A DNA stretch of 15,379 nt. Source: JAXHUH01 sp034211175 (GTDB taxonomy: Bacteria; Actinomycetota; Acidimicrobiia; Acidimicrobiales; CAIXPF01). The notes beneath the pieces are model-generated. The model saw nothing but the letters and a program-made list of their open reading frames with translations. It was not told the DNA's origin and did not search any database. The stretch's first letter is position 1; each line of letters opens with the position of its first letter. This document shows positions 12,508 to 15,379 of the stretch, piece after piece. The translations under genes and the position numbers were made by a program. The stretch spans positions 1-15,379 of the forward strand of contig JAXHUH010000021.1 of assembly GCA_034211175.1 (NCBI GenBank), given 5' to 3'.

Positions 12508-13722
12508 GTGCGCAGGAAGCACCTGGGCGCCGCGCTCGCCACCCTGGCCGCCGCGGCCGCCACCCCGGCCCTCGTCGCCGCGGCGCAGACCGACGAGGTC
12601 CCCGAACCGCCGGCCGACACGACCGGGACCAGCGTCGAGATCGACCTCGACCTCGACGACACGGCGTCGTGCCCCGCCCCCGACCAGGACGGGAACGACG
12701 ACGAGGACACCACGACCACGACGTCGCCGACCACGACGTCCCCGCCAACCACGATGTCGCCACCCGACGTGGCCGAGCCGACCACCACGACGAGTGCGCC
12801 GCCCGGCCCCGCCGTCGAGCCGCCGGCCTCGTACCCGCAGCCCGGCGTCGTCGACGGCGACACGTTCGCCCACGACCCGACGATGGTGCGCCGGCCCGAC
12901 GGGACCTACCTGCTCGCCTTCACCGCGCCCGACATCGGCATCAAGACGTCGACCGACCGGGTCACGTTCAGCGACGCCGGCACCGTCTTCCCCGACGGCG
13001 CGCCGTGGACGAGCGAGTACACCGGCGGGGACCGCAACCTGTGGGCGCCCGACCTCTCCTACCAGGACGGGCGCCACCTCCTCTACTACTCGGCGTCGTC
13101 GTTCGGGCAGAACCGCTCGGCCATCTTCCTGGCCACGAGCCCGACCGGCGAGTCCGGTACCTGGGCCCACGAGGGCCTCGTCGTCGAGAGCGACACCGGC
13201 GACGGGTTCAACGCCATCGACCCGAACCTGTTCGTCGACGACGACGGACGGTGGTGGCTGAGCTTCGGCTCGTTCTGGAGCGGCATCCAGCTCGTCGAGC
13301 TCGACCCGGCGACCGGCCTGCCCCTCCCCGACGCGCCGCTGCACCGCATCGCCACGCGACCGTCGTCGGTGAGCGGTGCGGTCGAGGCGCCGTACCTCGT
13401 GAAGCGCGATGGTCGCTACCACCTGTTCGTGGCGTTCGACGCATGCTGCCGGGGCGCGGCGAGCACCTACCGGGTCATGGTCGGCCGGGCGGACGACATC
13501 ACGGGCCCCTACGTCGACCGCGACGGCATCCCGATGATCGACGGCGGCGGCACGGAGGTCCTGGCGAGCCACGGCGCCGTCCACGGCCCCGGCCATCCCG
13601 CCGTGCTCAGCGACGTCGACGGTGACCTGCTCGTGTACCACTACTACACCGACTCGGGGCTGGCGCAGCTCGGCATCAACGCCCTCGGCTGGGACGACGA
13701 CGGCTGGCCGTTCGTGTACTGA
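12508..13722 (+). CDS. Secreted GH43 endo-alpha-1,5-L-arabinanase
   Basis: This encodes 404 residues from the GTG at 12508, with GGGAAAGGA as Shine-Dalgarno 10 nt upstream. A signal peptide with a likely A24-A-A26 cleavage site is followed by an acidic, then Thr/Pro-rich linker (about 40-107) and a five-bladed GH43 catalytic domain. The catalytic triad is visible: the base D123 (AHDPTM), the pKa modulator D238 (NAIDPNLF) and the acid E293 (GAVEAPYL). H363 (GPGHPAV) is the conserved histidine near the arabinanase metal site. WAPDLSYQDGRHLLYYS and SFWSGIQL are typical of endo-arabinanases (subfamilies 4-6). It would cleave the arabinan side chains of pectin, complementing the pectate lyase immediately upstream. 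Confidence 0.92.
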   Translation: MRRKHLGAALATLAAAAATPALVAAAQTDEVPEPPADTTGTSVEIDLDLDDTASCPAPDQDGNDDEDTTTTTSPTTTSPPTTMSPPDVAEPTTTTSAPPGPAVEPPASYPQPGVVDGDTFAHDPTMVRRPDGTYLLAFTAPDIGIKTSTDRVTFSDAGTVFPDGAPWTSEYTGGDRNLWAPDLSYQDGRHLLYYSASSFGQNRSAIFLATSPTGESGTWAHEGLVVESDTGDGFNAIDPNLFVDDDGRWWLSFGSFWSGIQLVELDPATGLPLPDAPLHRIATRPSSVSGAVEAPYLVKRDGRYHLFVAFDACCRGAASTYRVMVGRADDITGPYVDRDGIPMIDGGGTEVLASHGAVHGPGHPAVLSDVDGDLLVYHYYTDSGLAQLGINALGWDDDGWPFVY

Positions 13723-13789
13723 TCCGACGATCCGGCGCTCCCCCATCGCAGCAGGCACCCACTCACCGGGTGTCGGCCAACCACCACGT

Positions 13790-13823
13790 GTTGCACCCCC
13801 GGTCCCGCGGCCGGGGGTGCAAC
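13790..13823 (+). terminator. 13-bp perfect-stem hairpin after the arabinanase gene
   Basis: GTTGCACCCCCGG (13790-13802) pairs exactly with CCGGGGGTGCAAC (13811-13823) around an 8-nt loop, 68 nt past the GH43 stop. The long uninterrupted GC stem suggests an intrinsic terminator or a transcript-end stabiliser. It isolates the arabinanase gene from the SGNH gene. No U-tract follows. Confidence 0.65.
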
Positions 13824-13910
13824 CGCGTCGCACCACCTCGTCGTCGGCGGCCTCGTCCTCGGCGGCCTTCGGGCTCAAGCCGACCCCCCGGCCCGCCGAT
13901 GGAGTCGCCG

Positions 13911-15212
13911 ATGCGCCGGCCCCGATCCCGCCTCGTCGTCGCGCCCGTGGTGGCGTTCGTCGTGGTGTCGATCGTCGCGACGTTCCTACCCGGGGCGGCG
14001 CCGGCCGGGGCCACGACCCCGACGGCCGGGCACCGGTGGCTGATCGTCGGCGACTCCCTGTGCGTCGGCACCCGGGCAATGCTCACGGCCTCCCACTCCT
14101 CGTGCACGATCGCCGACTCCACCCGTGACGCCCTCGCCGACCTGGCCGCCATCGACGACGTGCCCGCGGACGTGGTCGTCGAGCTGGGCACCAACCCGTC
14201 GCCGGTGGCCGACATCGCGACGATCGTCCGCCGGCTCCGAGTGCTCGGTGCCCAGCGGATCTGGTGGGTCACCGCCCACTCGCGGCGTGCCGACTATCGG
14301 TCGTGGAACGTGGCGCTGCACCGCAACGCCCGCTCGCTCGGCTTCGCCCTGATCGACTGGGCGACCTACGCCGCGTCGGCGCCCGGCCTCTACGCCGGCG
14401 ACGGCATCCACCACACCGAGACGGGCAAGCAGCGCTTCGCCGCGGCCATCAACCGGGCCGTCGCGGCCGCCGGGGTGGCGCCGGCGTTCGACGACCCGAT
14501 CGGCCCCGGCGCCCGCACGGCCCGCCACGTCGTCGGCCGGCTCTACCACGCCCTGCTCGGCCGCCGTCCCGATGCCGACGGTTGGCGCCGCTGGACCGAA
14601 GCGCTCGAGAGGGGCGGCCTCAGCCCGGTCGGCCTGACCGAGGCCTTCCTCGCGTCGGGCGAGTTCCAGGCCCGCGCCGCCGGGCTCGACGCCGCGGGCC
14701 TCGTCTCCGTGCTCCACCACCAGGCGCTGGGCCGGGACCCGGGCGGCGACGAGCTGGCCGCCTGGGCCGCGGCGCTGTCCGACGCCGCCGGCCGCGCATC
14801 GACGATCCTGCGGTTCAGTGAGTCGGCCGAGCACCAGCTCCGGGCCGCGCCGCTGGTGACGTCGGGGACGGTGGGGCGCCTCTACCGGATCACGCTCGGC
14901 CGGGGTCCCGACCCGATCGGCGCGTACACCTGGTCGTCGTTCCTCGATGCCGGCCACGACGCGACCGAGCTGGCCGACGCCCTCCTGGCCTCGGCCGAGC
15001 ACGGGGGCCGCTTCGCCGCGCTGACCGACCGGGAGCTGGTCGAGCGCCTCTACCTCGCCGCGCTCGGCGTCGAGCCGTCCGCGGCTCGGGCCGACACGTG
15101 GGTGGCCCGGCTGCGCGCCGGCCGGACCCGCAGCGAGGTGATCGTCGCCTTCGCCGGCTCCGACGCCGCCATCCGCCACCTCGGCGACGGCTGGGCCTCG
15201 CCCGAGCGCTGA
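13911..15212 (+). CDS. Secreted SGNH-hydrolase with four DUF4214 repeats
   Basis: This encodes 433 residues from the ATG at 13911, chosen because GGAG lies 6 nt upstream and a signal peptide starts there (MRRPRSRL, hydrophobic core 9-27, AGA at 32-34). The SGNH domain (about 41-190) has block I V46-G-D-S49-L, block III G93-T-N95 and block V D164-G-I-H167, with S49, D164 and H167 or H168 as the catalytic set. The conserved block II Gly is not obvious. Residues about 205-420 contain four DUF4214 units, recognised by repeated (V)GRLY..(L)LGR.PD...W...L and a helix ending in A.LAS.E(F/H): roughly 207-251, 265-308, 320-364 and 373-418. DUF4214 is a helical module of extracellular proteins, perhaps for anchoring or assembly. 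It may deacylate polysaccharide or lipid substrates; the substrate is unknown. Confidence 0.85.
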   Translation: MRRPRSRLVVAPVVAFVVVSIVATFLPGAAPAGATTPTAGHRWLIVGDSLCVGTRAMLTASHSSCTIADSTRDALADLAAIDDVPADVVVELGTNPSPVADIATIVRRLRVLGAQRIWWVTAHSRRADYRSWNVALHRNARSLGFALIDWATYAASAPGLYAGDGIHHTETGKQRFAAAINRAVAAAGVAPAFDDPIGPGARTARHVVGRLYHALLGRRPDADGWRRWTEALERGGLSPVGLTEAFLASGEFQARAAGLDAAGLVSVLHHQALGRDPGGDELAAWAAALSDAAGRASTILRFSESAEHQLRAAPLVTSGTVGRLYRITLGRGPDPIGAYTWSSFLDAGHDATELADALLASAEHGGRFAALTDRELVERLYLAALGVEPSAARADTWVARLRAGRTRSEVIVAFAGSDAAIRHLGDGWASPER

Positions 15213-15325
15213 CCCCACCACACCCTGAGCCCGCCCCGCCGCTCACCGCACCCCCGCCCCGAACTGATCGGAAAATGATGTGGTGTCCGTGGGTGGGGTT
15301 GGGCGCGTTGGTCGGGGTGGGGGTG

Positions 15326-15362
15326 CCGGGGGCGGTGCCCCCGGTTCGGGACGAAGTCCCGA
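15326..15362. repeat. Two adjacent hairpins with 3-nt loops (REP-like)
   Basis: CCGGGGGC (15326-15333) pairs with GCCCCCGG (15337-15344) around GGT. Immediately after, TCGGGAC (15346-15352) pairs with GTCCCGA (15356-15362) around GAA. Both stems are perfect. The rest of the tail (15213-15325) holds no gene that I can see; it is G/T-rich with a short AT-rich patch near 15271-15280. This may be a terminator pair, or the start of a dispersed repeat or of a gene beyond the window. Confidence 0.6.
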
Positions 15363-15379
15363 GGTGGTGTGGTTGGCTC

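Noticed and set aside
10793..12763. 656-residue minus-strand open frame
   Set aside because: It lies opposite the PL3 lyase gene and its promoter, and has no recognisable domain.
12361..14079. 572-residue minus-strand open frame
   Set aside because: It is the shadow of the GH43 gene; low-complexity translation with no motif.
13986..15221. 411-residue minus-strand open frame
   Set aside because: It is the shadow of the SGNH-DUF4214 gene, whose catalytic motifs and repeats are clear on the plus strand.

Overview
The window is about 15.4 kb of very GC-rich DNA. It has GTG starts, dense short intergenic gaps, strong C/G bias at third codon positions, and secreted proteins with Thr/Pro- or Gly-rich linkers. 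Together with the families present (DUF2071, DUF3224, WYL and HxlR regulators, winged-helix HTH_42, SGNH-DUF4214) this suggests an environmental actinobacterium. An Acidimicrobiia-like (Ilumatobacter-like) lineage is my best guess from style alone; no marker gene is present. I see no rRNA, tRNA, CRISPR array, transposase or phage gene.

Layout. (1) 1-1591: the 3' part of a secreted GH18 chitinase-like enzyme, then a 62-bp tandem repeat (three copies), then a small lipoprotein. (2) 1657-4908: a DUF2071 protein converges on an HxlR regulator. The regulator is divergent from a 4Fe-4S (QueG-like) protein across a 9-bp inverted repeat, and a short-chain dehydrogenase follows. (3) 4920-7453, minus strand: a small four-helix membrane protein, a class III cyclic-nucleotide-phosphodiesterase-like metallophosphoesterase and a WYL regulator. 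The WYL gene is divergent from a DUF3224 gene (7516-7929) across a perfect 9-bp inverted repeat. (4) 7949-10123: an AraC-type regulator divergent from an HTH_42 (AlkZ/YcaQ-like) winged-helix protein. (5) 10151-10622: a stand-alone Clp N-domain gene broken by a frameshift. (6) 10854-15212, plus strand: a secreted-carbohydrate block. A clear promoter and a leader of about 215 nt with a strong hairpin precede a ricin-trefoil/PL3 pectate lyase. Next come a GH43 endo-arabinanase and an SGNH esterase/lipase with four DUF4214 repeats, separated by strong palindromes. The window ends with two adjacent 3-nt-loop hairpins.

How the genes may work together. The PL3 lyase and GH43 arabinanase attack the galacturonan backbone and arabinan side chains of pectin, and the SGNH protein could remove acyl groups. 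This is a small secreted plant-polysaccharide module. The middle of the window is a run of one-component regulators, each next to its likely target: HxlR/Fe-S protein, WYL/DUF3224 and possibly AraC/HTH_42. Many of these genes have a TANNNT-like hexamer 6-8 nt before the start codon, which suggests leaderless mRNAs. The secreted-enzyme genes instead have Shine-Dalgarno sequences.

The items most worth follow-up are the 62-bp repeat and its single-copy relative after another stop codon, the structured leader of the pectate lyase gene, the two operator-like inverted repeats, the leaderless-start pattern, and the frameshifted Clp N-domain gene.
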